A DNA stretch of 44,178 nucleotides from Ruminococcus sp. (GTDB taxonomy: Bacteria > Bacillota > Clostridia > Oscillospirales > Ruminococcaceae): positions 1 through 44,178 of the forward strand of contig JAAVHI010000106.1 of NCBI GenBank assembly GCA_014799785.1. The letters are read 5' to 3'. Below, in pieces: positions 8,116-15,250 of this stretch. Under the pieces are notes generated by a model. That model was not told the origin of the DNA and searched no databases. It saw nothing but the letters and a program-made list of their open reading frames with translations. Within the stretch, counting starts at the first letter, position 1; every line of letters starts with the position of its first letter. A program made the position numbers and the translations under genes.

Positions 8116-8264
8116 GAAAGTGTACGTACACTTTCTATGGCTTGCGAACCTATGAAAACACTTTATCGGCGAAGCCGCACGATTTACTTATGCTTTGCCG
8201 TAAGTAACGCCATAGTACTTATGATATTGACTTTTCGCAAGCTTCAAGTCAATATCATAAGTAC
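8116..8264. other. Dense inverted-repeat tract, possible structured RNA or oriT
   Basis: Five nested or adjacent dyads fill 150 bp of the gene-free stretch 7712-8321. They are a 20-bp perfect palindrome GAAAGTGTACGTACACTTTC (8116-8135); an outer stem CTATGGC/GCCATAG (8135-8141 with 8209-8215); inside it CGGC-GAA-GCCG (8167-8177) and TTACTTA/TAAGTAA (8184-8190 with 8201-8207); and a perfect 19-bp hairpin (8215-8233 with 8246-8264, loop of 12). The three inner stems would make a branched RNA. No ORF or known RNA family is recognised. Position inside a mobilizable-type island makes an origin of transfer or an element-encoded RNA the main options. Confidence 0.5.
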
Positions 8265-8321
8265 AGGCGGCAGAGGGATACACCTGCACCCCATTTCACT
8301 TCTGAAATAATCAAAATTTCA

Positions 8322-9071
8322 TTAATAAAATTCAACTTCAACCTTAAGTCCAACAACTTCTGAATTTAACGCAAGCACAAGATTTTCAATAATAGTCCTT
8401 GCTGATTCCTCAGCGCTTTTATTAAAATTTTGATTACTGTTCAGTTCTTCTTTTATCAATCTGAAACCTTTTTCAATATCTTCCTGCGCTTTATCGGTTC
8501 CATCACTGTAATTTCCATTACGAATCCAATTTTTATTTTCAAACTTCAGAAGTGCTATGTTTTTGTAATCAACAGCACAATTTACTACTGGTTTAGGCAC
8601 ACGGACTAAAACATAATTACGTTCATTGTCCACAATAAATTCACTGGCTTTTAAATTAACAGTGAAAACACCATTTCCAGTAACTTCAAGCCAAGAAACA
8701 ACATTACCATTTTCTTTATTTGCATCTCTGATAACAAATTCAACATCGCTTACTTTTAAAACCTCAAGCTTTTCTTCCTGTTTAATTGAATCTACGATTA
8801 TTGAAACTTCATTTTTCACATGATATTTTTCTTCTGCTTTATTGTATGCACTTTCATAAAATTTTTCATATGCTTCGTCATGACTTTTTTGAAAGGCCGT
8901 TTCATATTGTTCGCTCATCGCTTGGGCTTTAACATCATTTGCATAAGTAAAAAGAATTGTACTTAATGGTATAATAAGTGCAATTGACAATGCGGCTATA
9001 ATAGTATTTTTAACAGGCTTTTCGTATTTTTTTCTATTTGGTGAAATTTCATTATTATTTTTATTCCTCAT
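8322..9071 (-). CDS. DUF4230-like membrane-anchored protein, island cargo
   Basis: A 249-residue protein. The start at ATG 9071 is chosen because GAGGAGG lies 9 nt ahead; the longer ORF would begin with TTG. A basic N-terminus is followed by one hydrophobic segment (about residues 22-42) and an extracytoplasmic helical, Glu/Lys-rich stretch. The following domain (about 90-180) with alternating strands (VSWLEVTGNGVFTVNL, YVLVRVPKP) recalls DUF4230 proteins; the tail is helical. Its ATG overlaps the stop of an upstream truncated reading frame (ATGAGGAATAA), so it was once translationally coupled to a partner now lost. More AT-rich than the flanking chromosome. Function unknown. Confidence 0.7.
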   Translation of the reverse strand: MRNKNNNEISPNRKKYEKPVKNTIIAALSIALIIPLSTILFTYANDVKAQAMSEQYETAFQKSHDEAYEKFYESAYNKAEEKYHVKNEVSIIVDSIKQEEKLEVLKVSDVEFVIRDANKENGNVVSWLEVTGNGVFTVNLKASEFIVDNERNYVLVRVPKPVVNCAVDYKNIALLKFENKNWIRNGNYSDGTDKAQEDIEKGFRLIKEELNSNQNFNKSAEESARTIIENLVLALNSEVVGLKVEVEFY

Positions 9072-9165
9072 TGTTTGCGTCCTCCTCAATGAAATTTACA
9101 ATTATATTCTTTTCTTCTATGCAGGCTTCTTCTGCAAGCTTTTTGTGCAATGCCTTTACGTCTAT
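9061..9165 (-). pseudogene. C-terminal stump of the gene once coupled to the DUF4230 gene
   Basis: Reading the minus strand, an open frame without a start (IDVKALHKKLAEEAC, then IEEKNIIVNFIEEDANNEE) ends at TAA 9063-9061, overlapping the DUF4230-like gene's ATG. Just upstream the frame meets a stop at the junction near 9165. The helical, acidic end and the stop-start overlap are typical of a real operon gene, so this is most likely the remaining 3' end of a gene cut by a rearrangement. Family not recognised. Confidence 0.5.
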
Positions 9166-9182
9166 GTTAGGAGGCTATGGAA

Positions 9183-9344
9183 ATGTATGTAAAACGTCAT
9201 TTGGAGGAACAGGTGCGTTATGCCTCGAAATATTATCCCGCAGTTATGGTTTGCGGACAGCGTCAGGCCGGCAAGTCAACAATGCTGCACACTATAAAAA
9301 CTAATGTATATCATATATTAATATTTGTGCAAAATCGCCGTTGA
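9183..9344 (+). pseudogene. N-terminal stump of an AAA-type ATPase (Walker A present)
   Basis: A good ribosome-binding site (AGGAGG at 9169-9174) precedes ATG 9183. The frame begins MYVKRHLEEQVRYASKYYP and contains a P-loop GQRQAGKST, as in ATPases of the DUF4143-associated AAA type. Similarity appears to stop near residue 40 (about 9300); the rest runs into unrelated sequence to a stop at 9342-9344. Only about a tenth of the usual protein remains, so it is a remnant. Its stop codon overlaps the -35 of the ABC-exporter promoter. Confidence 0.7.
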
Positions 9345-9370
9345 CATAATATCTCAAAAAATAGTACAAT
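9341..9370 (+). promoter_or_regulatory. Promoter of the ABC exporter operon
   Basis: TTGACA (9341-9346), 18 nt, TACAAT (9365-9370). Transcription is expected from about 9377, just before the attenuator-like hairpin. Confidence 0.75.
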
Positions 9371-9378
9371 AATTAAAG

Positions 9379-9427
9379 ATGTGCAGCTTGCCGCGTAAGT
9401 CCGATCGGTAAGCTGCCATAATTTTTT
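9379..9427 (+). terminator. Terminator-like leader hairpin with a 10-codon ORF
   Basis: GCAGCTTGCCG (9383-9393) pairs with CGGTAAGCTGC (9406-9416) over 11 bp including one G-U. It is followed by CATAA and six T (9422-9427), all upstream of the exporter genes. A minimal ORF ATG 9379 to TAA 9411 (MCSLPRKSDR) spans the stem, with its stop inside the 3' arm and its start almost at the transcription start. This suggests transcription attenuation, perhaps ribosome-controlled, by analogy with leader-peptide control of multidrug ABC genes such as bmrCD in Bacillus. Inference only. Confidence 0.55.
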
Positions 9428-9446
9428 ATCGGAAAGGAAAATCGAA

Positions 9447-11174
9447 ATGTGGAAATATGTCAGGCAATATTTATTTTTTGCCGTGCTTGCCGCCCTGTTT
9501 ATGGTAAGCGAGGTCATGATGGATCTGCTTCAGCCGAGCATTATGAGCCGAATTGTGGACGACGGCGTTCTGGGTTTGAACAATAACGGCACGGGCGATC
9601 TGGATTTAATATGGAGCTTGGGTCTGAAGATGATACTGCTGGTGCTGTTCGGGGGATTTTGCGGTTCAATGAATAATGTATTTGTTCATATGTCGGGACA
9701 AAATATCGGAAACGAAATGCGAAAGGACTGCTTCCGCAGCATTATGACGTTCTCCTTTTCGCAGCTTGACAAATTCGGAACAGGCTCTCTTGTGACGAGA
9801 GTTACCAATGATATTACTCAGGTGCAGAATTTTGTATCGCAGTTTATCCGCGGTATGATCCGCACTGTTTTTTTGACCTTCGGCAGTATGTTTTTTATGT
9901 TCAGGCTTAATGCGTCGTTCGGCTTTATCGTGCTGTGCGCGTTCCCGTTTGTGGTGGGCTGTATGGCGTTTTGTCTGACAAAGGCAAATCCGCTGTTTTC
10001 AAAATTACAGGAACGTCTTGACGCCATTAACAGCATTATGCAGGAGGACGTTTCGGGAATACGAATTATAAAAGCCTGCGTTAAGGAAATTTACGAAAAG
10101 CTGCGTTTCGGCAAGGCAAACGGCGAGCTTATCAAAACACAGCTTAAGGTATTGACTGTTTTTGCGTTTATGAACCCAGTGATAAATATGATCATGTATA
10201 TTGTAATTGCCGTAATTCTTTACGTTGGCTCTTATAGGGCGGAAGCGGGTACTGCGACCCCCGGGGAAATAATGGCGGCAATTACATACTCAACACAGCT
10301 TCTTAACGGCGTTTTAATGCTTGTTATGCTGTTTCAGAATATTTCAAGAGGGTACGTTTCGTGGAAACGTGTGAAAGAAATTCTTGACAGCGAACCCGAA
10401 TTAAAGGACGGGACTTTCGACGGGAAAACCGACTGCAAGGGTACTGTTGAATTTAGGAACGTTTCGTTTTCCTATCCGAACTCAAGCCGAACGGTTTTCA
10501 AAAATATCAGCCTGAAAATAGGGCAGGGTGAAACGGTTGCCGTTATGGGCGCAACAGGCTGCGGAAAATCATCTTTTGTAAATCTTATCCCGCGTTTCTA
10601 CGATGTAACGTCGGGAGAGGTTCTGGTTGACGGCGTTGACGTCAGGGAGTACAAGCAAAAAAATCTTCGTGAAAAGGTCGCTGTTGCAATGCAAAAAAGC
10701 GAACTGTTCAGCGACACTATCAGGGAAAATATTTCTTGGGGTGATATAGGCGCAAGTGATGAGAAAATCAAAGCCGCGGCTAAAACAGCGCAGGCGGAGG
10801 AATTTATTGCTTCGTCGGCGGAGGGCTACGACACGATCGTTGCGGAACGGGGAATGAGCCTGTCGGGCGGTCAGAAGCAGAGAGTTTCCATTGCGAGGGC
10901 GGTTCTGAAATCTGCCGAGATACTTATTTTCGATGATTCCACCAGCGCGCTTGATCTGAAAACGGAAGCGAATTTATATGAAGCCCTTGAAAAATTCGCT
11001 CCTGACATTACAAAAATTATTGTGGCGCAGCGTATTGCGTCCGTGCGGCGAGCCGATAAAATAGTTGTTCTCGACAACGGCGGGATAGCCGCTGTAGGCA
11101 GTCACAGCGAGCTTCTGGAAGGCTGCGCGGTTTATCGTGATATATGCCGTTCACAAATGGCGGAGGAGGAATGA
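9447..11174 (+). CDS. Heterodimeric ABC exporter subunit with degenerate ATP site
   Basis: A 575-residue half-transporter: six-helix exporter membrane domain (about 1-310) followed by a nucleotide-binding domain. Walker A GATGCGKSS lies near 368-376 and the signature LSGGQKQR is intact. Walker B reads LIFDDSTS, with Asp where the catalytic Glu is normal, and the H-loop reads IIVAQRIAS, with Gln for His. These changes mark the non-catalytic composite site of heterodimeric exporters (BmrC/D and LmrC/D type), which extrude drugs or lipid-like compounds across the membrane. The gene starts after AAAGGA and overlaps the next gene's first possible start. Substrate not predictable. Confidence 0.92.
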   Translation: MWKYVRQYLFFAVLAALFMVSEVMMDLLQPSIMSRIVDDGVLGLNNNGTGDLDLIWSLGLKMILLVLFGGFCGSMNNVFVHMSGQNIGNEMRKDCFRSIMTFSFSQLDKFGTGSLVTRVTNDITQVQNFVSQFIRGMIRTVFLTFGSMFFMFRLNASFGFIVLCAFPFVVGCMAFCLTKANPLFSKLQERLDAINSIMQEDVSGIRIIKACVKEIYEKLRFGKANGELIKTQLKVLTVFAFMNPVINMIMYIVIAVILYVGSYRAEAGTATPGEIMAAITYSTQLLNGVLMLVMLFQNISRGYVSWKRVKEILDSEPELKDGTFDGKTDCKGTVEFRNVSFSYPNSSRTVFKNISLKIGQGETVAVMGATGCGKSSFVNLIPRFYDVTSGEVLVDGVDVREYKQKNLREKVAVAMQKSELFSDTIRENISWGDIGASDEKIKAAAKTAQAEEFIASSAEGYDTIVAERGMSLSGGQKQRVSIARAVLKSAEILIFDDSTSALDLKTEANLYEALEKFAPDITKIIVAQRIASVRRADKIVVLDNGGIAAVGSHSELLEGCAVYRDICRSQMAEEE

Positions 11175-11176
11175 TC

Positions 11177-12997
11177 ATGCAGCAGGAAAATAATAAAAAT
11201 GTTGCGGAACGCAATATTCCGGGTATGATGAGCAGAGGACAGCGGTTTGCGGAGGTTCAGCACGCCGAAAATATCAAGGGTACGCTAAAGCGGGTTTTTT
11301 CTTATTTTGTCAAGGAAAAAGTTATGGTTTTCGGTATGCTGGCGGTGGTGATATTCGGAACGCTGTGCGGGATCGTTGCCCCCGGAATACAAAGCAACGC
11401 GATAGATATTATTGCCAAAAGCAGGACGGGAAGTCTCGGCGCAACCTTGCTTCTGATGTCGGCGGTTTATCTTATATACAGCGGCAGCCAGCTTTTGCAG
11501 GGCTTGATAAGCGCAAGGCTCAGTCAGCGCATTGTCAGCCGCATGAGAGAAGAATTTTTCGGAAAGCTTATGGACTTGCCCGTCAAATATCTGGACACAA
11601 ATTCTCACGGCGACGTGATGAGCCGCATGACAAACGATATAGAAAATATTTCAACAACGGTTTCCCAGTCGCTTCCATCGTTATTTTCAGGTACGCTGAC
11701 AATAATCGGCACGGTGGCAATAATGCTTTGGTACTGCTGGCAGCTTGCCCTGCTTAGCTTTGCAACGGTTTTTCTGACGGTGCTTGCCACAAAAATTCTT
11801 TCAAAAAATGTGCGGAAATATTCCCGCAGGCGTCAGAGCCTGTTGGGTCAGCTCAACGGAACGGTTGAGGAAATGATAGCGGGATTTCACACGGTCGCGG
11901 CGTACAATCATCAGGATATTACAGCGAAGGATTTTTGCAGTACCTCCGATTCTCTGACAAAGGCGGGAATAAAAACCGATATTTTCAGCGGAGTAATGGG
12001 TCCTGTCATGAACTGTATCAGCAACATCGGATTTGTGATAATTGCCGCTTTCGGAGGATATTTTTCTGTAAACGGACTAATTTCGGTAGGCGTAATTTCT
12101 GCGTTCATTGTATATGCAAAGCAATTCAGCCGTCCTATTAATGAGATCGCGCAGGTCTACGGTCAGCTTCAGACTGCGATCGCAGGTGCGGAACGTGTAT
12201 TTATTATACTTGACGAGGAAAATGAAAACAAGTCGGGCGAGCCTATGCATGACGCGAAAAGCGCAGAGATAGTGTTTAAAAATGTGGATTTCTCCTACAT
12301 ATCGGGTCAGAAGGTCTTGCAGGATTTCACCATTACAGTTCCGTCGGGGAAAAAGGTGGCGTTAGTTGGAGCAACCGGCAGCGGAAAAACCACGGTCGTA
12401 AATCTTCTTATGAGATTTTACGATATTGACAGCGGGGATATTTATATCAACAATCAAAATCTTCGGGATATATCAAGAGATGAAATTCGTAAAAATATAG
12501 CTATAGTTCTTCAGGACACGGTATTGTTTTCCGACACGGTAGAAAATAATCTGAAATACGGAAAAGACGATACCACGCCTGAGGAAATTGAAAAAGCGGC
12601 GGAAATGAGCCGCTGCAAAGAAATGATCGGGGCGCTGCCTCATGGATACGATACCGTGCTTACAGGTTCAGGCGAAAATATCAGCGGGGGACAGCGGCAG
12701 CTTCTTGCAATTGCCCGCGCATTTGTTGCAGACCCTAAAATTCTTATTTTGGACGAAGCGACCTCCAATGTTGATACAAGAACGGAAAAAGCCATTCAGG
12801 ACGCAATGCACTCTGTGATGCAAAATCGCACAGGGATAATTATTGCGCACCGTTTGTCAACTATTCGCGACGCGGATATTATTGTTGTCATGGACAAGGG
12901 CAGGATTGCGGAAACGGGAAATCACGACGAATTGATCTCACAAAAGGGGAAATATTACGATTTGTACATGACACAGTATGCGGGAATTGAAACATAG
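11177..12997 (+). CDS. Heterodimeric ABC exporter subunit, catalytic partner
   Basis: A 606-residue half-transporter. The start at 11177 is preferred because GGAGGAGGA sits at proper spacing; an ATG at 11171 overlaps the previous stop (ATGA). An N-terminal extension of about 40 residues precedes the membrane domain. The nucleotide-binding domain has Walker A GATGSGKTT (around residue 398), Walker B ILILDEATS with the catalytic Glu, and an H-loop IIAHRLST with His; the signature is slightly altered (ENISGGQ). It thus complements the degenerate site of the upstream subunit. Translational coupling and the shared promoter with a leader hairpin indicate one two-gene operon, ended by the hairpin at 13039-13081. 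Confidence 0.93.
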   Translation: MQQENNKNVAERNIPGMMSRGQRFAEVQHAENIKGTLKRVFSYFVKEKVMVFGMLAVVIFGTLCGIVAPGIQSNAIDIIAKSRTGSLGATLLLMSAVYLIYSGSQLLQGLISARLSQRIVSRMREEFFGKLMDLPVKYLDTNSHGDVMSRMTNDIENISTTVSQSLPSLFSGTLTIIGTVAIMLWYCWQLALLSFATVFLTVLATKILSKNVRKYSRRRQSLLGQLNGTVEEMIAGFHTVAAYNHQDITAKDFCSTSDSLTKAGIKTDIFSGVMGPVMNCISNIGFVIIAAFGGYFSVNGLISVGVISAFIVYAKQFSRPINEIAQVYGQLQTAIAGAERVFIILDEENENKSGEPMHDAKSAEIVFKNVDFSYISGQKVLQDFTITVPSGKKVALVGATGSGKTTVVNLLMRFYDIDSGDIYINNQNLRDISRDEIRKNIAIVLQDTVLFSDTVENNLKYGKDDTTPEEIEKAAEMSRCKEMIGALPHGYDTVLTGSGENISGGQRQLLAIARAFVADPKILILDEATSNVDTRTEKAIQDAMHSVMQNRTGIIIAHRLSTIRDADIIVVMDKGRIAETGNHDELISQKGKYYDLYMTQYAGIET

Positions 12998-13038
12998 AGT
13001 AAATATTAATTATTTGGTACTTACAAGTCAGATAATGA

Positions 13039-13081
13039 AAATCGTCTGCTGCGCCATTTAGTTTGGTGCAGCAGACGATTT
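13039..13081. terminator. Terminator after the ABC exporter operon
   Basis: AAATCGTCTGCTGC (13039-13052) and GCAGCAGACGATTT (13068-13081) form a perfect 14-bp stem, extended by GCC/GGT, with a 9-11 nt loop. The T-run is short, so termination efficiency is uncertain. The position fits the end of the two-gene operon. Confidence 0.7.
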
Positions 13082-13139
13082 GTATAATCCGCTGTGGTTG
13101 TCTTTATAACGATATTTTTAAAAAACTTCTATATCGCTA

Positions 13140-13232
13140 TCAGCCTAAAGGCTGAGCCTTTACCCTTTTAGGCATACTATGCCAATAAGAGTAAAATGCT
13201 CTCATGGGTAACAATACTTCTGTATCGTTACC
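13140..13232. other. Small hairpins between convergent genes
   Basis: Between the exporter operon and the leftward polyphosphate kinase lie GCCTAAAGGC, a GAG...CTC stem and GGTAACAATAC-TTCT-GTATCGTTACC (13207-13232). No ORF with a ribosome-binding site is seen. The last hairpin could terminate the kinase gene from the other strand only weakly. Possibly a degraded palindromic repeat. Confidence 0.35.
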
Positions 13233-13268
13233 TGCCTAAAGCCGTCCGTTTTACTTATTTGAGGAACG

Positions 13269-14759
13269 TTATTTTCCCGAATTTTTAATATATTCCGTAA
13301 TGCTGTCAATAATAATATTCATGACCTTTATTCTTGCGTAAAGCTTATTGTTGGCTTCGATTATGTTCCACGGAGCGTTTTTGGTTGAGGTCTTTAAAAG
13401 CATTTCGTCAATAGCGGTCTCGTATTCGTCCCACTTCTCGCGGTTGCGCCAGTCCTCGTCGGTGATCTTCCACTGCTTTTCGGGAGTGTTCTGACGGTCG
13501 GTAAAGCGGCGCAGCTGTTCGTCCTTGTCTATCTGCATCCAGAATTTAAGTACGATAATGCCCTCGCGGACAAGCTCCTCCTCGAACTCGTTTATTTCGC
13601 GGTACGCCATTGCACAGCGTTCGGGAGACGTAAAGCCCTCCAGACGCTCCACCATTACCCTGCCGTACCATGAACGGTCGAAAATGGTTATATGTCCGCT
13701 TTTGGGGAGGTTGTTCCAAAATCTCCAGAGGTAATGATGGTTGAGTTCACGCTTATCGGGAGCGGCAATAGGCACAGCCTCGTAGCCCCGCGGGTCCAGC
13801 GCGTAGGAAACACGCTTTATCGCTCCGCCCTTTCCCGCAGCGTCCCAGCCCTCGAAAAGGAGAATAACGGGTATCTTCTTTTTGTATATCTTTCCGTGAA
13901 GCCTTGCAAGCTCTTTCTGGTTCTTTTTCAGCTCGTCGTAGTACTTGGAGGGCTGCAAGACCTTATTGTCCAGTTTAACGTCCGCAAGCTTGGGACAGGG
14001 CGAAAGCTCGAAATGATGAGCGGTCTCCTCGATCACCCTCGGCTCTGAGGTATCCTTGTTCACAGCGTTTGCTATCTGGCTCACCAGAATGTTGAACACC
14101 TGAAAGCGGGTAAAGCCGCGGTCTGTGGTATCGATTATCCGCCACGGACAATGTGGTGTATTGGTCTTTGCAAGCATATCGTCGAACTGACGGTAGTACG
14201 CGTCGTAATTTTTGTGACGCTTTTTGTCCAGCTCGGTAACGCGCCACTTGGTGGCGCTGTCCTCTTTAAGCTTCAGGAAACGCTTTTTCTGTTCCTTGCG
14301 GGAAATGTGCAGGAAAAATTTTATTACAAGGTAGCCGTCGTCGGAAAGCTGCCGCTCAAAGGTATTCACCGAACCGATACGGCTGGCGTATTCTTCGTCG
14401 GTTATGCCCTCCTCCATTTTGGCAATGGCAAGCTCCTGATACCAGCTTCGGTCAAGAACGGATATGGCGCCGTATTCGGGGATATTTTCCCAGTACCGCT
14501 TCATCATGGGATAGCGGCGCTCCGCCTCGGTGGCGGGCATTGTGGAATGTACTTTAAAAAAGCGCGGGTCAAGCATTTTTATCATGTCGGAAATAAGCGT
14601 GCCCTTTCCCGACGCTCCCCAGCCCTCCAGCAAAATAATAACCGGAAGCTTCTCAGCGCGTATTTTCTGCTGAAGCGAGGAAAGATTCTTTTCAAGTTCC
14701 TTGGTCAGGTCCTTATAGTCAAAGGATTTGTTTTTGTTTGAAAGCGCGTTTTCAAGCAT
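13269..14759 (-). CDS. Tandem-domain PPK2 polyphosphate:AMP phosphotransferase
   Basis: A 496-residue protein. The start at 14759 follows GAAAGGAAG; the longer ORF begins inside the 14807-15018 repeat and is rejected. It contains two PPK2 domains. The first has Walker A EGWGASGKGTL (about 45-54) and lid/DRSW motif LDRSWYQ. The second has EGWDAAGKGGAIKR (about 300-313) and FDRSWYGRV. Tandem PPK2 proteins of this size are class II-type enzymes that use polyphosphate to phosphorylate AMP to ADP, with the C-terminal copy usually catalytic. Cytoplasmic. No ppk1 or ppx is nearby. A repeat element separates it from its upstream region. Confidence 0.9.
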   Translation of the reverse strand: MLENALSNKNKSFDYKDLTKELEKNLSSLQQKIRAEKLPVIILLEGWGASGKGTLISDMIKMLDPRFFKVHSTMPATEAERRYPMMKRYWENIPEYGAISVLDRSWYQELAIAKMEEGITDEEYASRIGSVNTFERQLSDDGYLVIKFFLHISRKEQKKRFLKLKEDSATKWRVTELDKKRHKNYDAYYRQFDDMLAKTNTPHCPWRIIDTTDRGFTRFQVFNILVSQIANAVNKDTSEPRVIEETAHHFELSPCPKLADVKLDNKVLQPSKYYDELKKNQKELARLHGKIYKKKIPVILLFEGWDAAGKGGAIKRVSYALDPRGYEAVPIAAPDKRELNHHYLWRFWNNLPKSGHITIFDRSWYGRVMVERLEGFTSPERCAMAYREINEFEEELVREGIIVLKFWMQIDKDEQLRRFTDRQNTPEKQWKITDEDWRNREKWDEYETAIDEMLLKTSTKNAPWNIIEANNKLYARIKVMNIIIDSITEYIKNSGK

Positions 14760-14806
14760 ATGGGCGACTTCCTTTCGGTTAAAGTATGCCGCGCGGCATC
14801 GGATAT

Positions 14807-15018
14807 TTAAGAAACCACTGATTAAATCGCGCCTGCGGCTTGGCACGCATCTGCGAAATGAACTTGTTCATTTTGCATATATTTCCGCCATATTGCACCA
14901 AAATTTCTTGACAGGCGCGAGCCTGCAAAAAGCTAAAGCTTTTGCAAAATTTGGGCACAATCTGACGAAAAATCCGACTGCGCGATCTGCGCACCAGATT
15001 TAATCAGCGATTCCTTAA
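14807..15018. repeat. 212-bp MITE-like element with 22-bp TTAA-ended inverted repeats
   Basis: The left end (14807-14828: TTAAGAAACCACTG then ATTAAATC) and right end (14997-15018: GATTTAATCAGCG then ATTCCTTAA) are complementary at 19 of 22 positions. The interior holds further small dyads (AAAAGCTAAAGCTTTT; GAAATGAACTTGTTCATTTT) and no ORF with a ribosome-binding site. The structure fits a non-autonomous palindromic element inserted between the PPK2 gene and the promoter at 15141. It accounts for most of the gap 14760-15250. Confidence 0.75.
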
Positions 15019-15140
15019 TTATGTAATAATTGTATCATATTCCGACAATTTCCGCAAGTATTTTTATTCATATTTGCAGAAAAAACTCGTACAAAATTTT
15101 GCCGAATTTGCCGTAATTATGCTAAATCGGAAAAATTCTC

Positions 15141-15169
15141 TTGCAATCCGATAAAATATATGGTATAAT
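15141..15169 (+). promoter_or_regulatory. Sigma-A promoter
   Basis: TTGCAA (15141-15146), 17 nt, TATAAT (15164-15169). It gives a leader of about 75 nt to the start codon at 15251. Confidence 0.75.
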
Positions 15170-15250
15170 ATCTTTTGATATTTGCTCCCCCGACGCGGCG
15201 GCTGCGGGTTTACGGGGCAATAAATCTTGCCGCCTGGAATGGAGTTTACT

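Noticed and set aside
9038..9304. 88-codon plus-strand open frame
   Set aside because: A different frame at 9183 has the SD and a Walker A motif; this frame is low-complexity antisense to the DUF4230-like gene start.
14760..14846. N-terminal extension of the PPK2 gene up to 14846
   Set aside because: It would be coded inside the inverted-repeat element and lacks an SD; the ATG at 14759 has a good one.
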